Below, piece by piece: positions 33,725 to 43,841 of a stretch of DNA of 64,000 bases. Position 1 is the first letter of the stretch. Each line of letters begins with the position of its first letter. The stretch is from the NCBI GenBank assembly GCA_013368315.1, contig JAACJM010000171.1, forward strand, positions 62,001-126,000. The letters are read 5' to 3'. The notes beneath the pieces were generated by a model, which was not told where the DNA came from, ran no database searches, and saw nothing but the letters and a program-made list of their open reading frames with translations. This DNA comes from Tetrapyrgos nigripes (lineage: Eukaryota > Basidiomycota > Agaricomycetes > Agaricales > Campanellaceae). The translations under genes and the position numbers were made by a program.

Positions 33725-35085
33725 ATGACAAGCCAACAGTCCACATCTGCAGATCCAAATCTTCCCTGTGCAGATCGTCCACACGTCTTCTTCAAACTGA
33801 CCACTCTGGACTGCAATTATAACTTGGGAAGTTTGAACCCTTATATATTCTGCAAAAACCAGCCCTTTATTAACAGGTACAACACTCAAACGCTTCCTGC
33901 ACCCCTTCCTATTGAGTGTGAAGTTGTAACACACAACCAAGAACTTGCTATTCGAAAAGCTCATCATATAATCAATTCCAAAACTGAACAAGACCAGGGA
34001 ACATCTATTCCTACAAACACTCAGCCAAACCCAGAACCTTCTACTGTACCTAATCCATCAGATCCCCTACCAAATCCATCTTCTGATAACCTGTCAACCC
34101 CTCCCAGAGATCCTTCCCCCAATCCATCAGAACCAAATGACCCCTCCTCCCCCATAATCCTGTCTACTGAAGGGCCATCTGTAGCCCCTCGTTATCCAAA
34201 CCCTCCTCCTTCTCCAGACCCATCAGATCCAGACGACTTGGCCATGGCTGACATAGCACCTAATGACTCTAATGGTACTTCCAAATGAGGAAGGAAACCT
34301 GACGCCTTTAACAGAGAACGTGACAAAGCAAAGCAATGGTTAGCTTCGTTCAATAACTACCTATGTCAAAACAAAGCCAGATACCCCACCAAGGACTCCA
34401 AGGTGTCCTTATTCCTCTCATTCTTCACAGGAGAAAAAGGAGGAGATTGGGCAGCTCAACGTATCACAGAGAGAGAAGACGATGAAGAAAATGAGAAAAT
34501 TAAACCAGACAACAGACGATGGATAACTTTGAAGGAGATAAAGGATAGGTTCAAAAGGGACTTCAAAGCTCTTGCTGCTTATGAGGTTGCAAAATCTAAG
34601 ATCAAGAATGCTAGGATGAAAGGAACAGACATTAGTAGCTATAATAGTGTCTTTGATACATATGGAGAAGAGTCAGACTATCGAGAAACAGCTCTTCTGG
34701 ACTTCTATAAAGCAGGTCTTCCAAAGGATCTTCGGAAGTCAGTGGGGCAAATGTGGCCAAAGTGGAAGGAGTTCGACAAGTATAGGGAGAGGGTGATGGA
34801 TCTCCATTTGGAATGGTTAAACAAGACAGAGAAAGAAGGGGTCCTTCTCAAGGATGAACAGTAGCAAGCGTGAATGCACTTATGAATATGGGACCAGGTG
34901 CTAACTCATCCTTTACTCCTTTACCTAAACTAACACCTGAAGAAAGGGACCGACTCCGAAAACTAGGAGCATGCTTCGCATGTAGACAACCTGGGCACAT
35001 GAGCAACGAATGTCTGACATTCCTGAACAATACTCTGAGATTGTCAACAGCTCAGAATACTTCTTGTTACTTTCCTCCTCGTTAA
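33725..35085 (+). pseudogene. Ty3/gypsy gag with CCHC zinc knuckle, broken
   Basis: The ATG at 33725 (MTSQQSTSADPNLPCADRPH) leads into a long Pro/Ser/Asn/Asp-rich segment. An in-frame TGA at 34286-34288 lies in SK-stop-GRKPDAF, probably a former CGA. The capsid-like part continues with DKAKQWLASFNNYLCQNKAR, VSLFLSFFTGEKGGDWAAQR, LKEIKDRFKRDFKALAAYEV and LLDFYKAGLPKDLRKSVGQM to a stop at 34862. In another frame, LTPEERDRLRKLGACFACRQ with PGHMSNEC gives the CX2CX4HX4C zinc knuckle (34976-35013). Gag coats the element RNA in the virus-like particle. At least one frame shift and one nonsense codon make it defective. Confidence 0.85.
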
Positions 35086-35089
35086 TAGG

Positions 35090-37549
35090 TGGTTTTTGTA
35101 ATTAAGTGCTAGGAACTACACCCAAACACAAAACCATATACAAATGTAAATGAGATGAGTGTTCTGAGTAGTCAGTGTAAGGGGACAGTTTTCTTTTTCC
35201 TTCCCTTCTCCTTTAGGACTTGTTTGTTCTCGTCTTATCTGGACTTCATTGACTTTCATTGTACTATAAGTACTTTTGATCGGAGGTTTTTTAATGAAGT
35301 TAGCACTTAGCACGTGACACAATAAACACAAGTTTGACACCAAAGGGATCAACAAGTCCCAAAATCAAACACTTGTAGGCCACACTTAATAGACCAAAAG
35401 GCCAACACAAAGATCACAGTTATAACCACAAAAATGTTCAATTTAAAACTCTATTATCTCCAACACAATGTTTATACTCATAGAGAGTGCAGTTCAGTTT
35501 GTTTAGAAGCTTTAGTCCATGTTTCACGTCCTCTACTATTGCTAGCGAGATCCGATACTCTACAGTATGTGGCTTGGGTAGCTACTCGTAATATCTGGTC
35601 CTTTTATACTACAGTTACCTATTTCTTTTCAAGGTCTGCTAAAAGTTACATAGAAAATATAAAACAAATCGAAAAGTCCGCTAGTGAGTTCTACCTATTT
35701 CCTCATAAGTAGACTTGCTTATTAGGGTATACAGAAACTGTGCAATATTATCTAAATATTTGTAGGAACTTTCTTCAGTTCCCTTTGTAAGCTGTCTGGT
35801 GTTTACATGTACCGTCCTGGTTAGTGAGCATCACATCTATGACTCAGAACGCTCCACTTATGACTGCTAGGTCCTTCATACACGTCCTTACACTAGGGGT
35901 GTAGGGTTTTCTCATAGTTTCTTTATTCCGTTCAGTTTTCCTTTCCCTTTTCTCTGATCTTGCTTTATCCACATTCTATGTATTGCCAGCAGTCTACTAC
36001 TGAGTCCTACATATGAGTCGAGCTCTTCTGCAGTCCCATTTGCATACTTATTCCTCCTTCAATGCTTTAAATGCCTAGCTAGACGATTACTGACAAATTT
36101 ATCCTTATCTGGAAATAACGTTGCCCATTTGGGTTGTATTCCGATCCTTTGGATGTACTGTGACTTAGCGCTTCTGTTCCTTATATCTCTGTGTAGAGAT
36201 GTCTGTTCACTATCCCTTCTGTACCAATGGATAGCTGAACTCTCTGGCATCCTGTACATATATACTTTGTCCTACTTTTGTCCACATGTACCTTTTACAG
36301 ATACTTAAGATTCCCTTGAGGCCGTCTTAGTACTATGGGATTTACTGATACATAGATCTAGACCTAGTGTGCTTCTCCACATGTCCAATCTTAGCACTGT
36401 CTTCTCCGATCGACCTTTTGGCTGAGGATTGTGCTGCTTATGCATTCCTATGCCTGCGAATAGGGGCTACCTCGCATTTCACTGTCCCTTTGGATTATGC
36501 TAGTGGTACTAGTCATTATAATAGGATTCAAAAGCCTTTATAGACTATCTTTATCATTTGGTGGATCTGCTATTATAACTCCCAACTCGTACATATCTAT
36601 CATAGTACTTAGAATGAGTTGTTTCTCCATTTGTAAGCACTTAATATTATTGTACCATTGTTTTCTTAGTCCTGCTAGGTATTAACTAGCAGTTCAGGGC
36701 TCACCCTAGTCCTCTTATTCCCTTAAAGAATGTCAAAAACTGATATTATGGACCAAAATCAAAGTGTGTATACTGTGATTTTGTATGGTGTATCATCGTG
36801 CTGTTAGGACAGCTGGTAACAGGGGCTCAAACATCATTGTCATCTTCTCGTAATGTAATCAAGGATATTTTGGATATGGTAAACAAGGTCAAGGGTTTGG
36901 AAGGAGAAGAAAAAGAACAAGCTAGTGTATATTTGAAAGATGTGGTGGCAAAGATGATGGATGTCAAGAACAGGTCAGGCTGGGTACTGGTAACCTCTCA
37001 GGCCACCACACAGAGGCAATAGATGATGACAAGACAAGTAGAATAGATAGATAGTGAGTAAGCCAAAGGTAGGCCTATGTCAACATAGTACTGAGCCAAG
37101 CTGAGCAGTATGAATCTAAGGGATACAAGTGGACAGACTAGAGACCTATCTATGAAGCCCTGAAGTATATATGATCAAAGGAATGAAGAGACAAAGCCTA
37201 GATCAATAGGTACTGATGGAAAGGAAGAACTATGGAGAAATAAAGGAACAATGGAAGAATCAAGGAGAAACAAGGTAGAGCTATGGAGAAAGGAAGAATC
37301 ATGGAGAAACACCTGGAAGAACTATAGAAGTGACAGGAACAAAGGGAGCAAAGCAAAGAAGAAAGAAAACAGAGAAACAAGATCTAGATAAGCCAAAGTA
37401 CTGGAAAGAAGACTAGAAGTAAAAGGAATGATGGAAGCAAAGCAAAGAAGAAGTAAAACAAAGAGGAACAAGATCTGGATAAGCCAAAGTACTGGAAAGA
37501 AGACTAGAAGTGAAAAGAATGAAGGAAAACAGGGTTTGGAGACAAAGGC
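35090..37549. other. Unassigned 2.5-kb block between gag and protease of gypsy copy A
   Basis: In an intact element the zinc knuckle is followed closely by protease. Here about 2.5 kb intervene. The block is AT-rich with weak open frames: 35434-35712 plus (many Tyr/Ser/Leu), 36059-36259 minus (KWATLFPDKDKFVSNRLARH) and 36798-37022 plus (MVNKVKGLEGEEKEQASVYL). None is a family I recognise. A foreign insertion is likely, but I could not find clean terminal repeats. Confidence 0.45.
37330..37535 (+). repeat. Tandem repeat of about 90 bp, two units, purine-rich
   Basis: AGCAAAGCAAAGAAGAA...GATCTAGATAAGCCAAAGTA CTGGAAAGAAGACTAGAAGT occurs at about 37345-37430 and again, with small indels, at about 37435-37520. 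A broader array of AAGAA/TGGAGAAA phrases surrounds it. Confidence 0.65.
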
Positions 37550-38230
37550 ATGAAGAGATTCATGACAATGGATTTTGAAATACTCCCCTGCTACATAATC
37601 AGGAGGAGTTGTGCAGTACATCAGACAGCAACCAGACAGTATATGAACAATCGATATCATGTGTTAAAGCCCTTTTGTGAGCGTACTTTTCCTTCAGAAT
37701 TAAGAATGTTGGCAGTCACTCATAACCAACAGGTACCTTCAATAACACTTAAAACTGAACTTATTGGCAAAGTCACCAGCAGAAAAATTGACACAGAAGC
37801 TCTGATAGACAGTGGTGCAGAAGGCATTATCATCAACAGCTGTTTCGCACGAGATAATCATTTAACCCTCCTTCCTATCAAAAACCCTTTCCCTGTATGT
37901 AATGTCAATGGTTCCAAAAACACCATGGGATGGGTATGTCATTACACCGTTCAAAAACTCCATATCTATTCTCAGGACAGGAGATCATATCATGAAGAAA
38001 CAGCTGAATTCTATGTTACGGACATTGGAGATCACAATATAATCCTCAGTACCAATTGGTTAGAGGAGCATAATCCAGAGGTAGATTGGTTGTTTTCTAA
38101 GGTGGATATGGTTAGATGTCCTGAAACATGTATTTTGGAGCAACCCCCTGTTCTTAACCTATGCACCAAACCCAAATTCCCTAATCGACTACCATTGACC
38201 CATGAATCAACCACAAGGATTACCAAGTGA
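37550..38230 (+). pseudogene. Ty3/gypsy retropepsin-like aspartic protease fragment
   Basis: The open frame contains MLAVTHNQQVPSITLKTELI, the active-site motif ALIDSGAEGIIINSCFARDN (DSG, with a following hydrophobic-Gly pattern) and later DIGDHNIILSTNWLEEHNPE with VDW, the pattern of fungal gypsy proteases preceding reverse transcriptase. The protease cuts the polyprotein. The frame ends at 38230 before any reverse transcriptase, so the pol polyprotein is truncated here. Confidence 0.8.
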
Positions 38231-38595
38231 ATGGTCAGAACCAATCAGACAGTTCAAGCCAATGAGGCGATGTAGTACCAATAACCCAATACTGGTGGTC
38301 CTAGCCCAGAGCCCATATTCCATAACAGGCGTGCCCTCACTACCCTGGAGTAATGAGTGATATAGCTCAATATGGGATGGGGTCCAGCTAGGATTGGCAG
38401 GCAGGGTCTCACTACCCATTCGGCAGAGGGACAGCATGGTGCCACAACCATTTTTTTATATTGCTAATACACATAAATATTAGATCTGTAGTGCCACTGT
38501 GACACTTCCCGTCATTTGTTCCTTTTTTGTCAGATATTTCCGGGACCCTAAATGTCCAATTCACGAGTGACCCTGTCTCATGAATAGTTTTTTTC
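38231..38595. other. Non-coding, probably transposon-derived
   Basis: No domain. Carries CTCACTAC-type short repeats (38331, 38410) and a triple GTGACTT near 38685-38710. Possible LTR-like text on the minus strand but no paired copy in the window. Confidence 0.35.
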
Positions 38596-41500
38596 TTATT
38601 TCGCGAATTTTGACCAGTTTCTAGCCTTTTTTAGGAGCCTTTGAGTGCTCAGTTTACATATAAATTCGCGAATTTTGGGGGTCCGTGACTTGTGACTTGT
38701 GACTTGTGAATTCAACAAAATACTATAATTAGCTGGGGGAGTCGAGACAGGCAGGTTGGGAGATGAATGGGAAGGATTGGTGAAAGTTTGTGCTATGCAG
38801 AGGAAGCCAGAAGGTGTGGAAGGAGCTGTATTGGAAGAGGGAAGAGGAGTAGGAGAAGTAGGAGTCAGGATAGGAATCTTGACATTGGACTTGACAGCCC
38901 CACCTTTTGGGTGTGGCTTTGGTCTGGTTCCAGATGCAGCTTTAGGAACCTTTGACAATGGCTCTGCTGCGTCACTTTCGACCTCTTCATCCTCACTAGC
39001 ATCATTCCAATCAGATTCATCAGAATCCTTTGCCTTCTTCTTGGACTTCTCTCGAGGAGGTGGCTGATGTTGACACTGACATTTCCTCTTCTGAGCACTG
39101 TTCATGCCTTCGCTGTTCTGACCTGGTCCAGGGTGAGTTTTCTGCTTCTTGGAAGCAATTGGCGTGGGCGCTGGCCTCTTGGAAGCAGCCATAGGGGCAT
39201 ACTCTTCTTGGTCCTCATGTCTATCAGTAGGGGATGCTGCTCCTGGGCTAGGGCTCCGCACCGTCCAGTAATACTGGTACGCCCGTATTTTTTACTGGTC
39301 CAGTACTGGTACGGTGTACCCGTCCCCATATTCGTACGGGTTCATCTGGAAGCTTTACGATATGGGACGGGTACTGATACAGCAGTATTACAGGTTAATA
39401 CAGGTATACGGGTCTTTTTGCCAGGAAATGACCAGGAATCTGATTTGAAATAGACTTATTGGGACTTATTGAGAGGAATTAATGCGAGAAACAATTTGAT
39501 GTAGTGCACCGCTCAACGTTAACAGTGCGTTCGAGATGACTTTGAGGCACAAAGCATTTCGGCAATACTTCAGCAGGTCTCTACGCACCTTTTTTGGTAA
39601 GTACATTTTCCCTTGATGTGATCAAGCATCAATTTTCTCAAGATTTTCCGCCGCAAACTGCTCAGTATTTGACGATATTTAATTTACAGAGGTAGCATAT
39701 GGCATAAACACAGAGAAAAGCCTTCGCCGATGCATGGCCGACCTGTATACCGTACAAACCCATACGACGGCCGTAAAAAATACGGTCCAATACGGGTTTA
39801 CCCGTCCAGTACCCATACCCATATTGGACCCTGCAGCAGCCTTGTACAGTACGGGACTGTATCCGTCGTACGGTACCAGTACAAACCGTACAGTACTGGT
39901 ACGGCGCGGAGCCCTATCCTGGCCATACTCCAATGCGAGGGACGGTATCTGGAAGGGCACGGGCCTTACGAACAGAAGAAGCTAAATCGAGCCAACCCAT
40001 ATCGGGATATTGGTCAGCCCTATGAGCACCTGTAATGGATTATCGGTACTCACAGTAAGTCGACTTCCCAAACTTGATCAAGGAAGTGTTTGCCACATTG
40101 AAGGCATTGGTGTCAAACGCTTCCCAATCCTGGCCCATCATATTTTCACCATTGTGGTTCCTTATCAAGTGTCAAGTAATCATACATACTGAAACAACGA
40201 GATTACTTACCAAAGTAGGTCAATTTTCCCTTCCATCTCTGGGTTAGGGCCAATAACTGCAGTGACAACGATGAGCCCCAGCTCCTCAGCAAGAAGGCTA
40301 TTGAAGCGAGCCATGGCAGGAGCCCACCGCTGCAAGTTTCTAGAAGAAATGTGTTAGCTTTCAATCCTGCAGAAGACGACATCACTCACAAAGCATATGC
40401 CTCTGGTGTTCTCTTCACTGCCTCTTGAGATTCCGCCTCATCCTTCCATTTCTGCAACCTCTCCTTATGATCCACATCCGCTAGTTCAGTGATCGAAGCC
40501 TTGAAACTTTTACTTTGCTGTGCCAGCAAGGATTTGGCTACCGAAAAGCGTATTGAAACCAGACAGGGTGGTGCCATTGCCTCGGCATCAGGACCAGCCT
40601 CCTCACACCACTGGTTATAGTTTTCCATCGCCTTCTTAACTTCCTCTGCACACGGCTCCTTCAACAGCTTTTCCCAATATTTCTTCATAAACACAAGGAC
40701 CTCTGAGGTACAAGTTGGTTTTGCACGGCTCTTGTTGACGCTTTGAGCTAGTTGTCGGAGGAATGCATCACCACCTTTTGTCTTCAATTCAGCAAACCGG
40801 TCTCAGAAGTACTGGCCAATGTGCTATCAACTAGACGTCAACGTTAAGGTATAGATAGCAATTAATGAACACTTACCTGCCGAATGTACCCAAAATGCTT
40901 CTGCTTTGCCAGATAGGCCTCGACACTGGGCTTGTCCCAACCTAGTGCTGCATCGACCTCTCCTTCTGCTGTAGCCTCCAGGTCGAGCTCCTTGAATTTG
41001 TTTGTCTTCCTATCCTTCTTTTTCTTTTTCTTCTTCTTCTTCTTCTTCTCATCACCCTCCGGCTTGCCTCCAGCATCTCCCCCAGTAGCCTCACCGGGAT
41101 TGGGATCTGGGTGGGTGACATCCATCGCCCCTCCTTCAGTCCTCTTTGTCTTCCCATCGCCCTTCACCTTTCCTTCAGCATCTCCTTCAATGACATCTGT
41201 CTCCTCTCCTTCGATCTCCTTGGTGTTGACACCAAATATCACATGCAATGATGCTAGCTTCTTGCAGATCTTGTCCAAGGTATCTGTAGAGACATTGTTG
41301 ATCTCCAAGCAAATGGATGACCAGTCTGGGCAGTGGAACTTGTCGTCCCAGAGAGTTTTCAGGGGATCTTCCACCTTGGGCAAGCTGTCGTATGGTGGAC
41401 ACATATCTGCGAAGTCCTGGACAATCAGCCAACCTCGCAGAGTGGCAGCTGTTGTAAGACAAGGTTCCCAGCTGTCGGCAATGTACTCCTCCTTGAGGTG

Positions 41501-42040
41501 CTCTTGAACCACTGCAGTTGCCTCGCTGAGAGAGTTTGACTTGTGGACCGTTGCAAAGGATACAAGTACAGCTTCAGCCAGCGAGAACGAGGTAGGTGGG
41601 GAAGAACCATCCAATGTTCCATTACCAGTTGGGGCCATCTGACCATCGATATTGGATAATGGGGCGGACGTGGAACCAGTAGGGGCTGTCTGAGAGGTGG
41701 ACATGGAACCAGAAGGGCCTTCACTCAAGGATCCAGCAGCTCCGTTGAGTGTAGACACCTTTGCATCAGCGTATGCTTTCCGAAGGTCCTTGCCTGGGGT
41801 CAAAACTCATTATTAGGGATAAAAGCACCAAACAAAGATGAAAGACGTACCAATCAGCTCTCCAAACTTCAGAAGGTACTTCTCTGTTACCCATGTATAA
41901 AACTTTGCTGTCAACTCCTGACTTTTACACTTCTCTGCATAGGGTAGCCAGGTCTCCAACCACTGTTGATGCTCGCCAGTGCCTTCTGTGTACCAAGGTG
42001 ACGGACCTGGTTTTTGCTTCACTGCTTTTTTCTGAGTCAT
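38596..42040 (-). pseudogene. Multi-exon hypothetical gene with lysine-rich linker, broken by a hAT MITE
   Basis: The ATG at 42040 starts MTQKKAVKQKPGPSPWYTEG. Intron 41794-41850 (57 nt) joins LIG to KDLRKAYADAK. The next exon has SLAEAVLVSFATVHKSNSLS, LRGWLIVQDFADMCPPYDSL and a long acidic then poly-lysine segment, ending at KHFGYIRQ (donor at 40876). The following exon starts HIGQYF with a TGA before DRFAELKTKG (about 40805), then continues to TPEAYAL. Later exons give NLQRWAPAMARFNSLLAEEL and DWEAFDTNAFNVANTSLIKF. The last exon is a Ser/Pro/Lys-rich nuclear-type tail interrupted at 39249-39916 by a MITE. Removing it with one 8-bp repeat restores SLALEYGPGAASPTD. Function unknown; the C-terminal end is uncertain. 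Confidence 0.6.
39249..39916. mobile_element. hAT-type MITE copy 1 (668 bp)
   Basis: Ends are TAGGGCTCCGCACCGTCCAG and, on the right, ...GGCGCGGAGCCCTA. The flanks TCCTGGGC (39241-39248) and TCCTGGCC (39917-39924) form an 8-bp duplication with one mismatch. The ends are packed with subterminal GTAC/CAGTACTGGTACGG motifs in both orientations, as expected for transposase binding. No coding capacity. It sits in an exon of the minus-strand gene. Confidence 0.88.
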
Positions 42041-42082
42041 CGCAATTGTTGCTGCTGAGTTGCGTCTCGGGTGCGCCCACAA

Positions 42083-42600
42083 TGGTGCTGCACAACAAAG
42101 CCAAATACAAGCCCATGTGCTTCACGTGCCGTTCACATGCGGCGTGTCAAAAAGAATTAGAAACAAGTCCGAGTGACACAGAACAGTCAGGGATCAGAAT
42201 AACAGGGCTGGCAACAAGTCCACCGATAACTAGAAGCAGGCAGGTCAGTCACCCTGCCTTGGATCGAAACAGACAGTGACGTGAAGCAGTATAATACCAC
42301 TCAGGGCTCATTACTTATTGGTAATTTGGTACTTACAGTATGCAGCGGCTGAAAATTTGTGGCTGAAGAAGCGAATTATAAAAAATCAGCAAACTAGCAG
42401 GATGCATGATACTACTCAGGGCTCGCCATTTGGTCCTTAGGGGATCATTAATCATTATTCAATCATTATTGAGTACTTAGGGGCTTGTTACATAGTACGA
42501 CACCTGAAAAAAAAATGTAGCTGAAGAGGGGAAGTATAGAAGTTGAATGATGCATGAATACTACTCAGGGCTCGTTACTTAATACTGGCAGCTGGACATG
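42083..42600. repeat. Spacer with three copies of a CTCAGGGCTCRYYAYTT phrase
   Basis: TACCACTCAGGGCTCATTAC (about 42296), TACTACTCAGGGCTCGCCAT (about 42410) and TACTACTCAGGGCTCGTTAC (about 42560) occur at 115-150 bp spacing with partly similar surroundings. No gene. Confidence 0.55.
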
Positions 42601-42669
42601 AGGAAATCAGCAGTAGGGGAAGGACATGGTCAGTGATCACAATCAAATCACAATAAGCAAACCCAAATG

Positions 42670-43218
42670 CCAGAAAGGCTGGCTGTACCTGGCACTTTAG
42701 CCACAACTACCTGACTGTATCTGGCAGTACTCTAGAACCTCACCAAATGTCATTTGATGCTAGAAAGTTAGAGAGATATAGACTTCAATTTTCGGCCCAG
42801 TAGAAACTTAGCTTGAAAGACAAATGTACACAAATGCCGGAAAGCCTACCTGGCTGTACTCGGCACTTTAACAGCGCCTTCTCGAGTCAGCTCTAGCACC
42901 TCCACAATGGCTATTGCACTCTAAAAAAATTACTAGCACTGTTCAGTGAACACATTTCATTCAGACTGGAAAATTTGGTGTAGTAAAAACAGTCTTTGAA
43001 AAAGTCAAGCGAACTGAAAGGTACCTGGCTGTACCCGACACTTTAACGGCTAAGAAAGTGGCTTTATACGCCTTCTAGAGTGAGCTCTAGCACCTCCACA
43101 ATGGCTATTGCACTCTAGAAAAATTACTAGCAGTGTTCAGTGAACTCACTTCATTCAGACTGGAAAATTTTGTGGAGTAAAAACAGTCCTTGAAAAAGTC
43201 AAGCGAACCGAAAGGTCA
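42670..43218. repeat. Degenerate tandem repeat, period about 160-190 bp
   Basis: GGCTGTACCTGGCACTTTA-type phrases recur at about 42687, 42845 and 43024. GAGCTCTAGCACCTCCACAA recurs at about 42890 and 43081, with the following 120 bp (TGGCTATTGCACTCTA...GAAAAAGTCAAGCGAAC) nearly identical. Each unit ends near GAAAGGT, the target of the adjacent MITE. No coding content. Confidence 0.75.
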
Positions 43219-43226
43219 GAAAGGTC

Positions 43227-43798
43227 TAGGGCTGCGCACTGTCCAGTATTACTGGTACCCCCGTATTTTGTACTGGGTCAATACTGGTTGAAAAAATTGT
43301 ATACGGTACGGTACAGGTATAGGTATGGCAGTATTACGGTCAGTACGGGTTTACGGTGTAGAATATATATTTTACTCACTATTGTCATGAAGTGAGGGCC
43401 TCTAGCACCTCTTCTGCCATCGTATGAGACGTCTCCATCCATATCAGACGGTAAGTACATGTTACTGGTCGTCTGTAGGTGGTTTGCTTACCTTTTTGGT
43501 CTTTGCGACATCTAAGTAAGTGGTCATTACCCTTGCTTTGACTGCCATTTTGGCATAAATTCATCCAGATGAGGGTGACAAGCTTGAATTCAGTATGGAA
43601 TTGGACAGTTTTGGATAGCGGCTGACACTTTTGGGCAAGAATTCAGCAAAAAAGGTGAGCAATTTAGTGGCCGAGGCATTACTGAACCCGTACCCGTACA
43701 AACCCGTACAACGGCAGTACCAAATACGGCTGTACAAATTTGGTCAAATGGCTTTGACAGTAGGGGCCCGTACGATTACGGTACGGCGCGCAGCCCTA
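43227..43798. mobile_element. hAT-type MITE copy 2 (572 bp)
   Basis: Ends are TAGGGCTGCGCACTGTCCAG and ...GGTACGGCGCGCAGCCCTA. They are flanked by perfect 8-bp repeats GAAAGGTC (43219-43226 and 43799-43806). The 8-bp duplication and TAGGG...CCCTA ends are characteristic of hAT. Related to copy 1 at the ends and in subterminal GTACGG motifs, but the middle differs. No coding capacity. Confidence 0.92.
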
Positions 43799-43841
43799 GA
43801 AAGGTCATTCATGTTTTTGTGTATAGGTAATTAACACTCTT

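Noticed and set aside
36399..36440. CTTTTGGCT-containing stretch resembling the start of U2 snRNA
   Set aside because: Only about ten bases match the conserved 5' end of U2; the branch-site-pairing and Sm-like parts that should follow are not recognisable.
40932..41507. Plus-strand 191-codon frame with a poly-Phe run
   Set aside because: Antisense of the poly-lysine segment in the minus-strand exon.
41425..41724. Minus-strand frame with LVPRPP repeats
   Set aside because: It is an out-of-frame shadow of the Ser/Thr/Pro-rich exon in the 38596-42040 gene.
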